A stretch of 64,000 bases of DNA, taken from positions 1 through 64,000 of the forward strand of contig CAYLJJ010000020.1 in NCBI GenBank assembly GCA_964384025.1, read 5' to 3'. Origin of the DNA: CAYLJJ01 sp964384025 (lineage in GTDB: Bacteria > Myxococcota_A > Bradymonadia > UBA7976 > UBA1532). Below are positions 17,647 to 25,692 of the stretch, one piece after another. Under the pieces are notes generated by a model. That model was not told the origin of the DNA and did not search any database. It saw only the letters and a program-made list of their open reading frames with translations. Within the stretch, counting starts at the first letter, position 1; each line of letters begins with the position of its first letter. A program made the translations under genes and the position numbers.

Positions 17647-18227
17647 CGTACTCCCTCCCTCAGAGGCTCGGGTCGCAGCTCGCGCCTCAACAACTGAATG
17701 AGGCTTTTAAGGCGCATATGGTTGGGATCAGGAGGGATCCAAGCGAAGGTTCGTACCGCCCCAGAGTCGCCCACTAGGTAGATGTCAGAGAGATCTCGGC
17801 TCGCCCACTCCTCACCCGTCTTGGGATCTTTCAAGATCTTGAACTTACCCTGAGCCATACCCGCTACGACCAAGCTCCCTGCAGAGCTGCGCTCTAAGAA
17901 GAGCAGGACCCGCTCTCCCTGTTCGAACTTTGCCGCCCCCCAAACCTTCTGGGTCATACGATCAGCGCCCTCTCCTTTGCTCCCACCAAGCTGAGATAGA
18001 GTGACACGGCCCTCAATCTTGACGCCGATGATCACCCGCTCAATCTCAAAAGTTGTGTCGGTGTGGATCTTCAGGGGCTTATCTTGTCGTCTTACACTCT
18101 GCTCAACGACCTGAGCCAGGATCACCGTCTCAGAGATCCGACTGAGCTGGCCCAGGCTTAGCTTTCGTACCGAGGCTTCTGCGGGGAGCGCTAAAAGAAG
18201 CAGCAGGGTCGCTAGGCTTGTGCGCAT
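17643..18227 (-). CDS. Exported protein co-transcribed with the matrixin protease
   Basis: 194 residues; family not recognised by name. It has a signal peptide (MRTSLATLLLLLALPAEAS) and a compact, mostly beta-strand mature part with no cysteines. A GTG six bases upstream (18233) is open, but GAGGAGG at 18233-18239 is spaced correctly for the ATG at 18227 and would overlap the GTG, so ATG is chosen. The last codons overlap the protease start (GTACG..ATGAGA region, four bases). Because it is secreted and precedes a protease without a propeptide, it could act as an inhibitor, chaperone or targeting partner. This is inferred only from gene order. Confidence 0.75.
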   Translation of the reverse strand: MRTSLATLLLLLALPAEASVRKLSLGQLSRISETVILAQVVEQSVRRQDKPLKIHTDTTFEIERVIIGVKIEGRVTLSQLGGSKGEGADRMTQKVWGAAKFEQGERVLLFLERSSAGSLVVAGMAQGKFKILKDPKTGEEWASRDLSDIYLVGDSGAVRTFAWIPPDPNHMRLKSLIQLLRRELRPEPLREGVR

Positions 18228-18232
18228 ATGCA

Positions 18233-18239
18233 CCTCCTC
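18233..18239 (-). promoter_or_regulatory. Ribosome site deciding ATG 18227 over GTG 18233
   Basis: GAGGAGG on the minus strand, five bases (TGCAT) before the ATG at 18227. A start at the GTG would overlap the site itself. Confidence 0.7.
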
Positions 18240-18296
18240 ATGGTTTCTTGGAGACCTTTATATCAAAATGGGGAGGCTGCAGGAGCTTTATACGAG

Positions 18297-18314
18297 TGAG
18301 ACATCCCTGTCTCA
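18297..18314. promoter_or_regulatory. Perfect 7-bp dyad between divergent genes
   Basis: TGAGACA, four-base gap, TGTCTCA, in the 198-bp space between the divergently transcribed genes at 18227 (minus) and 18426 (plus). It could be an operator or a small hairpin. No matching second site was seen. Confidence 0.35.
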
Positions 18315-18425
18315 TCTCTGTGCTTCAGAGGTCTCTATTCCTACGGCAAATATCGGATCAAGAGGGACTGGAAGAGGGGACAGGCTTTGCAATACCCTGC
18401 CGGATGGAGTCGACTTGGAGATTAT

Positions 18426-19916
18426 ATGAACCTCAACACGATCATCGGCTTAGCCTTTGTTTTTCTCTGTGGCTGTACCACCGCTACTTCCGATCCTGAG
18501 GGAACAGAGAAGCCTCCCTCTGAGGAGGGCGCCGCTGGTCAAGTAGCTGGGGGTGGAGACGTTGATGGGGAGGGGAAGCAGCCTGATGGAGAGTGGCTTC
18601 GAGAGGATGATCTGGATTCAACCCGCCTCAAGGAGATCTCCATCAAGCGCCAAGCCATCAAGATGGGGCTGCGTCTCGGGAAACGCAGCTATGGAGATCA
18701 GCTCAACCTGCTCTTGGGCTCTCAAGGAGGCTCTTGGCGCTACAGTCGGGATCTTGATGAAAATGGCTATATCCTTCCCAAGTCTAACACTCTCTGCCCC
18801 TTTCTAGCTCCTGAGCCTGAAGAGGATGGCTTAGAGGATTGCCGCTCTATCTTGGATCGAGCCACAGTCGCAGCTCAGGGAGAGATCAGCGCGCTCAAGG
18901 CAAGGAACCCTCTGGATGGTACAGAGTTCGAAACTGATCGAGAGGGAAATGAGTTTTGGTGGGAGGAGGGGATTCGCACCGGCGTCAAGAATGAGCCGAT
19001 GCCAGCTCTTAAGTCTCTTAAAGAGGTGGGGCTCTGTGACCGACAGGTCACAAGGCAGAAATCCGCATATGAGGCCGGCATAGAAGCTGGGCGTCAGCTC
19101 TATACTGACCGCCTCAATGAGCGTCTCTATGAATTGGGCCAAACCCCGAGCTATCCAGAGATCGTCCCTACCGATGTCTGTGAAGTGGATCGCGCCTACA
19201 CCGTCCCCGCTCAGCTGCGCAGCAATGAGGATCTGAACGATTACATCATGGACAATCCTCTCTGCGAGCAGTACAGCCCCACCGGCCCTGACGAGATCAA
19301 CCGCTATCAACAGGCAGAGCAGCGCTATCAGCAGGGCGTAGAGGATGGGATCCTCACCGAGTATAATCAGTCCACTGAGCTGCTCTTTAATGTGGTCCCT
19401 TGTACAGTCAGTGATCCCCTCGTCCTGGATCTAAACGGGGATGGAGTGGAGGTCCTACCCCCCAACCAGGGGGTTGAGTTTAAGCTTTTTGGAGGAGATT
19501 TTCTGCACACCGGCTGGATCCGTGGAGATGATGCCTTTTTGGCCCTTGATCTCAATCAGAACGGTCGCATCGATGATGGGCACGAGCTCTTTGTGGACTT
19601 TGAGGGGCCTGGCTGGGTTGACCTCCCTTCAGGCTTCAGTAAGCTCGTCCGCTTAGATAAAAATGGAGATGGTTGGATCACCCAGGCCGATCCTGACTTT
19701 GATCATCTTCTCCTTTGGCAAGATCAAGATCGCTCCGGCAAAACAGAGCCAGGGGAGCTACGCAGCCTAACTGAGGCAGGGATCCTCGCCCTGGGTCTCA
19801 GCGATGGAGGCGATGAGGCCCTCTTCCTTCGAGATGCAGCCGGGACTCTCCTCAAGGGGACTGGCCTCATCCACGATATTTTCTTCTCCTATGGCGCCTC
19901 TCGCCTGCGCTTTTAA
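18426..19916 (+). CDS. Lipoprotein with EF-hand-like calcium loops
   Basis: 496 residues from the ATG at 18426, which has GGAG five bases upstream; the frame is open 13 codons further but without a ribosome site. The lipobox is at VFLCGC. Residues about 60-320 are helical with repeated GxxxGxxxY-like spacing and no recognised family. The last 170 residues match the calcium-binding region often found beside RTX repeats: DPLVLDLNGDGVEV, LALDLNQNGRIDDGHELF, LDKNGDGWITQADPDF and LLWQDQDRSGKTEPGEL. These are Dx(D/N)xDG-type loops, four in all. The product is probably an outer-membrane or surface lipoprotein that folds on binding calcium. It is followed ten bases later by the large toroid protein, so the two may be co-transcribed. 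Confidence 0.85.
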   Translation: MNLNTIIGLAFVFLCGCTTATSDPEGTEKPPSEEGAAGQVAGGGDVDGEGKQPDGEWLREDDLDSTRLKEISIKRQAIKMGLRLGKRSYGDQLNLLLGSQGGSWRYSRDLDENGYILPKSNTLCPFLAPEPEEDGLEDCRSILDRATVAAQGEISALKARNPLDGTEFETDREGNEFWWEEGIRTGVKNEPMPALKSLKEVGLCDRQVTRQKSAYEAGIEAGRQLYTDRLNERLYELGQTPSYPEIVPTDVCEVDRAYTVPAQLRSNEDLNDYIMDNPLCEQYSPTGPDEINRYQQAEQRYQQGVEDGILTEYNQSTELLFNVVPCTVSDPLVLDLNGDGVEVLPPNQGVEFKLFGGDFLHTGWIRGDDAFLALDLNQNGRIDDGHELFVDFEGPGWVDLPSGFSKLVRLDKNGDGWITQADPDFDHLLLWQDQDRSGKTEPGELRSLTEAGILALGLSDGGDEALFLRDAAGTLLKGTGLIHDIFFSYGASRLRF

Positions 19917-19926
19917 GAGGGTATAG

Positions 19927-22917
19927 ATGATGAAAAAAATGAGATCGCTGAACCTCCTGTTCCTCCTCTTGACCACCCCACCTGCCTTCGCTCAGATCAC
20001 ACCCTTTGGCGAGCGAGTCAACGCGGCGATTGATCGAGGCCTTGACTTTTTCAGAAACCAACAGAACGGTCAGGGTGCCTTCGGCCCTGTCGCTGAAGCG
20101 ACCCCCCTAGCGATCCTCTGCTTCTTGGAGAAACGACGCGGGATCGACTGGCGAGAGATGCCTCAGGGCTTCGATAACATGGACGCTCAAGATCAGCAGC
20201 GCGTAACCAGCGCGGTGCGCTACACGATCAACAATATCAATACAGGCTCCTATGTTGGAGGCTCAAGCTTGATGGCCTGGGCGACCTTCTTGGCGACCGG
20301 AGGCCCCGAGGATGTGGGCGCCCAGATGTCGGTGACTCAGGCGATAGAGCGGGTGGTTACCCAGCTCAAGGCCAATCAAGGGAACCAGGGCTTTAATCAG
20401 GGTGGTTGGAACTATGATGCTCCAGGGAATGACGGCGACCTCTCCACCACCCAGTTTGCCGTTGCTGGTCTCAGCGCAGCCTCTCGCATTTTGCCAGATG
20501 CGGCCAGCACTCTTCAGCGTACGGTGGAGTTTGTGGCCAACACCGCCTCAGGCACCGGCTCTTCTTATCGCGGCGGAGGGGGAAGCGCAGCCAGCAGCTC
20601 GATGACCGCTTCAGCCCTCTGGGTCTATAGCCTCGCGGGACTCCCCATCGAAGATGAGCGGCCCCAAAGAGAGCTGCGTTGGCTCCAACAGAACTATCGT
20701 TACGATTCCCACATCAACGACCATCAGACCAGCTACTACTACTACCTCTGGGCTGCTGCCAAGGGCTTGGAGATCTCCAAGCACTCTGAAGAGGGCTTTA
20801 TCAACGGAGAGCAGATCGGAGGCGTTCGTGATCCTGCTGCTGATGGGAACCCAGAGGAGATCGCCCGCTGGTACTATGACTTCGCTTGGCAGCTCTTGCG
20901 CATCCAAGGAGGCGATGGGAGCTGGACCAACCCTCAGGGCTGGAATCAGGGCTCAGCGACCGCCTTCTCTATTCTGGTTCTAGAGCGCAGCTTGGGGGGC
21001 ATTATCCCTCCCTGTGAAGATCTCGACGCAGATGAGATCTGCGATGAACCTGGGCGCCCTGTCCCAGGCAGTGATCCTGATCCCTTCCCAGATCCTGGAG
21101 CAGATCCCGAACCCGTAGATAATCCTAACCCTGGAGTCAATCCTCAACCTGGAGATCGGGATGGTGACGGCATCCCCGATGAAAATGAGGATCAAGATGG
21201 AGATGGTTTTGTCGATCCAGACGAGACCGATCCCAACGACTGGGATACAGATGATGATGGTATCCCTGATGGAGTAGAGGATCCCAACAGCAACGGCGTC
21301 GTCGATCCAGGAGAGAGTGATCCCCTCGATTGGGATACAGATGATGACGGCATCCCTGACGGAATTGAAGATCCCAACTTTAACGGTTGGCAGGATCCCG
21401 GCGAGACTGATCCTCGCAACCCCGATACAGATGGGGATGGTCTTCAAGATGGGGAGGAGGATTGGAACGGGGATGGAGAGGTTGATCCTGGTGAGAGTGA
21501 CCCTCTGGATCCCAGCGATCCAGGGCCAGGTATCCCTGTAGATCCCAACGACCCTGGGGAGGAAAACCCTGAAGATTCCAACGGGGTTCTCGATCCTCGC
21601 TATCCCCCTGGAGACAACTGCCCAGGGGTCCCCAACCCTGATCAGATGGATCGAGATGGAGATGGGGTGGGTGATGCCTGTGATAATTGCCCTTCGGTGG
21701 ACAATTGGGATCAGTTGGATCTCAACGGAGACGGGGTGGGTGACCTCTGCGCTCGTCCCTGCGTTGATCCTCAGACTGGACAGCCGGTGCAGCCCCAAGC
21801 CCGTTGTCGGATGCCTGATCCTGGGGCCTGTGGTATGGGCCATGAGGAGTGCATTGATGGCTTCCTTCTCTGCCTGGGTGATGAACATCCTCAGCCTGAG
21901 CGCTGTGATGGGATCGACAATGATTGTGATGGCCTCATCGATGAGGGGGTTCGTAACAACTGCGGCTTCTGTGATGGAGACTCGGAGATCTGTGACGGCC
22001 AGGACAATGACTGTGATGGTGAAGTGGATGAGGGCTATGATGCTGTCAATCCTCTCTGCCCTGGAGGAGATATTTGCTTAGAGGGAGACTGCATCATCCC
22101 CTGTGAAGTTGAATGTGTTGAGGCGGGAACCTACTGCAGTGCAGAGATCGGCGCCTGCGTGGACCTCTGCTATGACGTAGCCTGTGATGCGCCCCAAGAG
22201 TGTGATCCAGAGCAGGGCATCTGCGCGGATCGCTGCGCTGAGCTGAGCTGTCCGTCAGGGGAGTTCTGTGTGGATGGAGCTTGTATGCCTGGAGGCTGTG
22301 AGCGGCATGGCTGCCCCCCTGGACAGGCTTGTATCTCAGGGTTCTGCGCCTCAGATCCCTGCCAGGGGATGAGCTGTCCAGCGGGGCAGTTCTGTCGCGC
22401 TGGGGCCTGTGTTGGGATCTGCGCTGATATCTCCTGCCGTTTGGGGGAGATCTGTGTAGATGGTCACTGCAACCCTGACAATTGCGGTGGGGTGCTCTGT
22501 CGCCCAGAAGATCACTGCGTCGATGGTCGCTGTGTTGAAGATCCTTGCTATAGCATCAGCTGTCCCTTTGAGCAGCGTTGTGAGGAGGGGGGTTGCCTTG
22601 GAGATCCCTGTCGCAACGTAGAGTGCCCCTCAGGCAGTCGCTGTGAGATGGTTCATGAGCGCGCTCAGTGTGTAGGGGCCAGAGAGCTGCCTCTCCCTGA
22701 GGAGCTCTTCTATGATGATGCAGGGCTCCCCATCGGAGGTGATGGGGGTGTTGGAGAGGGGACCCTCCCGCCTCCCGACACGGGGGTCTCAGGTGTTGGT
22801 GAAGATGAGCCCGCGCCTACCTGCTCCTGTGATCTCAGCGGTTCCTCCTCTTCAACCTTCTGGCTCCTCCTCATCGCCCTACTTCCTCTCATAAGGCGAA
22901 GACGCAGAGGCTCCTGA
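19927..22917 (+). CDS. Surface protein: alpha/alpha-toroid + TSP3 + MopE + Cys-rich repeats
   Basis: 996 residues. The signal peptide ends at AFAQ. Residues about 25-345 resemble the prenyltransferase/squalene-cyclase-like toroid (GLDFFRNQQNGQGAFG, QGGWNYDAPGNDGDLSTTQFAVAGL, GGDGSWTNPQGWNQGSATA); QGGW-type repeats without a visible catalytic DxDD. Next are thrombospondin type-3 calcium repeats (DRDGDGIPDENEDQDGDGF and 30-residue units), two MopE motifs (CDGIDNDCDGLIDE, CDGQDNDCDGEVDE) and about ten short EGF-like units (CPPGQACISGFC type). The end is CSCDLSGSSSSTF, a hydrophobic helix and RRRRRGS, the layout of MYXO-CTERM. Probably an anchored adhesin or polysaccharide-binding protein. A deleted copy follows immediately downstream. 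Confidence 0.88.
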   Translation: MMKKMRSLNLLFLLLTTPPAFAQITPFGERVNAAIDRGLDFFRNQQNGQGAFGPVAEATPLAILCFLEKRRGIDWREMPQGFDNMDAQDQQRVTSAVRYTINNINTGSYVGGSSLMAWATFLATGGPEDVGAQMSVTQAIERVVTQLKANQGNQGFNQGGWNYDAPGNDGDLSTTQFAVAGLSAASRILPDAASTLQRTVEFVANTASGTGSSYRGGGGSAASSSMTASALWVYSLAGLPIEDERPQRELRWLQQNYRYDSHINDHQTSYYYYLWAAAKGLEISKHSEEGFINGEQIGGVRDPAADGNPEEIARWYYDFAWQLLRIQGGDGSWTNPQGWNQGSATAFSILVLERSLGGIIPPCEDLDADEICDEPGRPVPGSDPDPFPDPGADPEPVDNPNPGVNPQPGDRDGDGIPDENEDQDGDGFVDPDETDPNDWDTDDDGIPDGVEDPNSNGVVDPGESDPLDWDTDDDGIPDGIEDPNFNGWQDPGETDPRNPDTDGDGLQDGEEDWNGDGEVDPGESDPLDPSDPGPGIPVDPNDPGEENPEDSNGVLDPRYPPGDNCPGVPNPDQMDRDGDGVGDACDNCPSVDNWDQLDLNGDGVGDLCARPCVDPQTGQPVQPQARCRMPDPGACGMGHEECIDGFLLCLGDEHPQPERCDGIDNDCDGLIDEGVRNNCGFCDGDSEICDGQDNDCDGEVDEGYDAVNPLCPGGDICLEGDCIIPCEVECVEAGTYCSAEIGACVDLCYDVACDAPQECDPEQGICADRCAELSCPSGEFCVDGACMPGGCERHGCPPGQACISGFCASDPCQGMSCPAGQFCRAGACVGICADISCRLGEICVDGHCNPDNCGGVLCRPEDHCVDGRCVEDPCYSISCPFEQRCEEGGCLGDPCRNVECPSGSRCEMVHERAQCVGARELPLPEELFYDDAGLPIGGDGGVGEGTLPPPDTGVSGVGEDEPAPTCSCDLSGSSSSTFWLLLIALLPLIRRRRRGS
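21160..21520 (+). repeat. 90-bp repeats encoding calcium-binding TSP3 units
   Basis: Units near 21238, 21328 and 21418 repeat every 90 bases and encode DWDTDDDGIPDGVEDPNSNG-like 30-residue segments. Flanking partial units lie on both sides. Confidence 0.85.
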
Positions 22918-22949
22918 GCGCTTCCATCTCTGTTGGAGAAGAGTTCTGA

Positions 22950-23276
22950 GAACCCTGCTTCCTCTTATCCTTGGTTTCAGCTTCTCAACTGCTTCGGCTC
23001 AATCACCCCCTTTGGCGAACAGGTCAACACGGCCATCGATCGGGGCCTGTGTTGGAGTCTGCGCTGAGTATCTCTTGCCGCTTGGGAGAGAGCTGCATCG
23101 ATGGTCGCTGCGTGCCGGACAGCTGTGGTGGAGTCCTCTGCTGTCCAGAAGATCACTGCGTCGATGGTCGCTGCCTCAGTGACCCCTGCTTGGGTGTTCG
23201 CTGCCCCTTTGAGCAGCGTGTAGCTGTGATCTGGGAGGGCGCTCCTCTAGCGCTTGGCTGCTCCTCCCGTTGCTAA
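22950..23276 (+). pseudogene. Internally deleted paralogue of the 19927 toroid protein
   Basis: The sequence starts like the neighbour's signal peptide and toroid start (TASAQ, then ATCACCCCCTTTGGCGAACA) but lacks a start codon and has a one-base deletion before ITPFGE. At 23044-23048 it jumps from the toroid start (neighbour position 20038-20042) straight into the EGF-like repeats (neighbour 22404-22408). Both joined sites share GGCCT, so a microhomology deletion of about 2.4 kb explains it. The 3' part matches the neighbour closely (CCAGAAGATCACTGCGTCGA is identical), then diverges after GAGCAGCGT and stops at 23276. A 101-residue open frame exists but lacks signal peptide and anchor. It reads as a tandem duplicate in decay. 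Confidence 0.85.
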
Positions 23277-24775
23277 AAAGAGGGCGCCGTAGTTAGGATC
23301 GCCTTGAGATCTTCATCATTAAAGCTGATCCCCGCCCCCAGAAAATAATCACTCAGCTCATCATTCCAGACCTCATCAACACCTCCAGCCACAAAAATAT
23401 GGTTAAAGAAGGTGTAGTGGGCGCCAAACTTGATGCGCGGATTGACATTCTCCTGGAAGGCGAAGATATCGGTAGAGAATTGTAGGTTGTCGTCCAAGAA
23501 GTTAAGATCCAGACCCACTCCACCTGTACCCTCGATGATGCCCACCCGCCCAGTAGCGAAGAAGAAGCGCTTGGCGAACTCCAGAGAGAGCCGAAAGCTG
23601 TCCTCGGTGATGCTCTGATGTTCACGGATCACTGGATCCTCGCTGGAGTCACTGCTGCGAGTCACCGTCTCTTTGAAGATTGTGTTGCCGCGAGGATCAT
23701 CCACCAACTGAATCATATAGTATTTATCGGGCCTGGGCTGCAGCTTAAGAGAGAGGTAGTTTTTGAGCGAACCTTGGGAGATATAATACTCAGAGCGCAG
23801 GGCCACCCGAGTCTGTAAGCGGGTGAGCTGCTTGACGAAGCCCCCCGCTTCCTCCAACAGCTCATTGGTGTTATTGACCAAGCGATCATCATTAACCAGC
23901 CGACCGATGCTGCCTTTGCCCTCGTCGATCTTCTGCGCGATGGAGCGGGTGCTCTCCAGGGTACCATCCAGCTTATCGAGAGCCCCATTAACGCGAGCAA
24001 AGGCACCCTTGAGGCCATCAACGCTCTCTTTTACATCGCCCTTATTATCCCCGATGATCCCTTGGACGTTGACCACGATCTCTCGGGCACCACTGGCCAC
24101 CACCTGAGCATCTTTCATCAACTTCCGGGCGCCATACCTAAACTCTTTGAGGAAGAGTCGAGCATCCTTCGAGACCGTGACGATGTTGTCGATCACCTGA
24201 TCCACTTTGCCGCCATTCTCTCCCACCGCCCGATTTAGCGCCGCGACGGTCTTATTGATGTTGTCCAAGATGCTGGAGAGCTTCTGCTCCCCATCCTTGT
24301 CAGAGACAACCCGCTTTAAGCTGGCGGTGATCTCACGCACATCTTCAGCGATGGTCTTCATCTCATTCATGAGATCCGCTGCCTGAGCATCCTCATGTAC
24401 ATTATCTAGGGCGTCTCCATCCTTGAGGGGGATACCGGTATAACCTGGCGTTAACTCCAGGTAGAACTCTCCCAAGAGACTGGCAGAGCGCTTGGTGACT
24501 TGGGCGTCGGAGCGCAGGGGGGTGTTGACCAACATCGTGACCTTGGCCTTATCCCCCACGAGATCGATCTCATGAATCTGCCCGATGGTGATGCCTGCGA
24601 TAGAGACTCGAGACTTCTTAGCTAGGCCGCTCACATCCCTAAAGATGGCATGAACTCGATAGCCCGCCGGATCATCCCCGATGCCCTCCCGCACCTTGCC
24701 AAACATCCAGACAGAGGAGAAGAGGCCCGAGAGCACAAGCAGCCCAACTTTAAAGGGGGTGAAGATCTCTTTCAT
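23273..24775 (-). CDS. MCE/MlaD-family lipid transport protein
   Basis: 500 residues. One N-terminal membrane helix (FKVGLLVLSGLFSSVWMFG) is followed by a single MCE domain at about residues 37-115 (GYRVHAIFRDVSGLAKKSRV, AGITIGQIHEIDL, LLGEFYLELTPG). A long helical region follows (about 130-330) with regular LDxxNKTVxALNRA and AxxxLDKLDGTLES-type repeats. MCE proteins form rings or tubes that pass phospholipids across the periplasm with an MlaE permease and an MlaF ATPase. The last 170 residues are beta-rich and outer-membrane-like (FNDEDLKAILTTAPSF at the end), which may be a docking domain. It lies seven bases after the permease gene; the ATPase gene is not adjacent. Confidence 0.9.
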   Translation of the reverse strand: MKEIFTPFKVGLLVLSGLFSSVWMFGKVREGIGDDPAGYRVHAIFRDVSGLAKKSRVSIAGITIGQIHEIDLVGDKAKVTMLVNTPLRSDAQVTKRSASLLGEFYLELTPGYTGIPLKDGDALDNVHEDAQAADLMNEMKTIAEDVREITASLKRVVSDKDGEQKLSSILDNINKTVAALNRAVGENGGKVDQVIDNIVTVSKDARLFLKEFRYGARKLMKDAQVVASGAREIVVNVQGIIGDNKGDVKESVDGLKGAFARVNGALDKLDGTLESTRSIAQKIDEGKGSIGRLVNDDRLVNNTNELLEEAGGFVKQLTRLQTRVALRSEYYISQGSLKNYLSLKLQPRPDKYYMIQLVDDPRGNTIFKETVTRSSDSSEDPVIREHQSITEDSFRLSLEFAKRFFFATGRVGIIEGTGGVGLDLNFLDDNLQFSTDIFAFQENVNPRIKFGAHYTFFNHIFVAGGVDEVWNDELSDYFLGAGISFNDEDLKAILTTAPSF

Positions 24776-24782
24776 TGCACGC

Positions 24783-25553
24783 TCAAAACATAGCCGCGGT
24801 GAGGAAGTAATCGGCGATCAGGATGGTGACGCTGGAGACAACGACAGCTTGAGTTGTGGCGATACCCACACCTCGAGCGCCTCCTGAGGCATAGAAACCT
24901 TTATAACAGCCCACCAGGGTGAGGATACCTCCAAAGAAGAAGGCTTTAATCAGCCCACTGAAGAGATCTGCAGGATCGACGAACCAGTAGACCTTGGAGA
25001 GGAAAGCCCCCTCATCGATGTTGAGCAGAGAGACCCCCACCACATAGGAGCCCAGCATCCCCACCAGAGTGAAGAGCGCGCAGAGGGCGGGGACCACGAT
25101 CAGCCCCGCCAGGAAGCGAGGGACCACCAGATATTGAACTGGGCTCACCGCCATGGTGTAGAGGGCGTCGATCTGCTCTGTCACCCGCATCGTTCCCAAC
25201 TCCGTAGCGATGCCGCTGCCCGCTCGACCTGTAACCATCAAGCCGGTGAGGACTGGTGATAGTTCTCGCGCCAGAGAGAGGGCCACGGTGGAGCCCACCA
25301 TGCTCTCTGCGTTGAAGAGGCGAAAGGCGATGGCCCCTTGGAGTGAGAAGACTGCCCCCGTGAAGAGCCCTGTGAGCAGGACAATAAAGAGGCTGCCCAC
25401 CCCCACAAACTCCATGGAGTTGATCAGGAGTTTAAAGCGATAGGGGGGACGGAGGGCCCAGAAGAGGGTCTCAAAAAAGAGGGTCGAAAACTGTCCAACC
25501 CCCTCAATGGCGTCGAGCACCCATTGGCCGATGGACTCTACAAACTGTTTCAT
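24783..25553 (-). CDS. mlaE: MlaE-family lipid ABC transporter permease
   Basis: 256 residues from the ATG at 25553 (GAGAGATCA just upstream). The open frame extends 52 codons further into the divergent promoter region, but that part has no family match. Five to six membrane segments with the MlaE core: the FTGAVFSLQ region, ELSPVLTGLMVTGRAGSGIATELGTM and RVTEQIDAL, then GVGIATTQAVVVSSVTILIADYF. It forms the inner-membrane channel of an Mla-type phospholipid carrier, working with the MCE protein encoded right after it. No MlaF ATPase gene precedes it; instead trkA is transcribed divergently from position 25693. Confidence 0.92.
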   Translation of the reverse strand: MKQFVESIGQWVLDAIEGVGQFSTLFFETLFWALRPPYRFKLLINSMEFVGVGSLFIVLLTGLFTGAVFSLQGAIAFRLFNAESMVGSTVALSLARELSPVLTGLMVTGRAGSGIATELGTMRVTEQIDALYTMAVSPVQYLVVPRFLAGLIVVPALCALFTLVGMLGSYVVGVSLLNIDEGAFLSKVYWFVDPADLFSGLIKAFFFGGILTLVGCYKGFYASGGARGVGIATTQAVVVSSVTILIADYFLTAAMF

Positions 25554-25692
25554 TGATCTCTCATGCTTGGCAGCAGGGGATAGCGAGCCCAAGGAGGCGA
25601 TGTCAACCGATGAATTCTCAAGGCCCTGGTCACTCCAGCGCCTCGTCGCTATAAACAGCCAAACTCCAGCTTGGAATGAACCGGGAGAGTAG

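Noticed and set aside
20980..21888. 302-codon frame on the minus strand opposite the TSP3 repeats
   Set aside because: It mirrors the repetitive calcium-repeat sequence of the plus-strand gene and has no family features or ribosome site.
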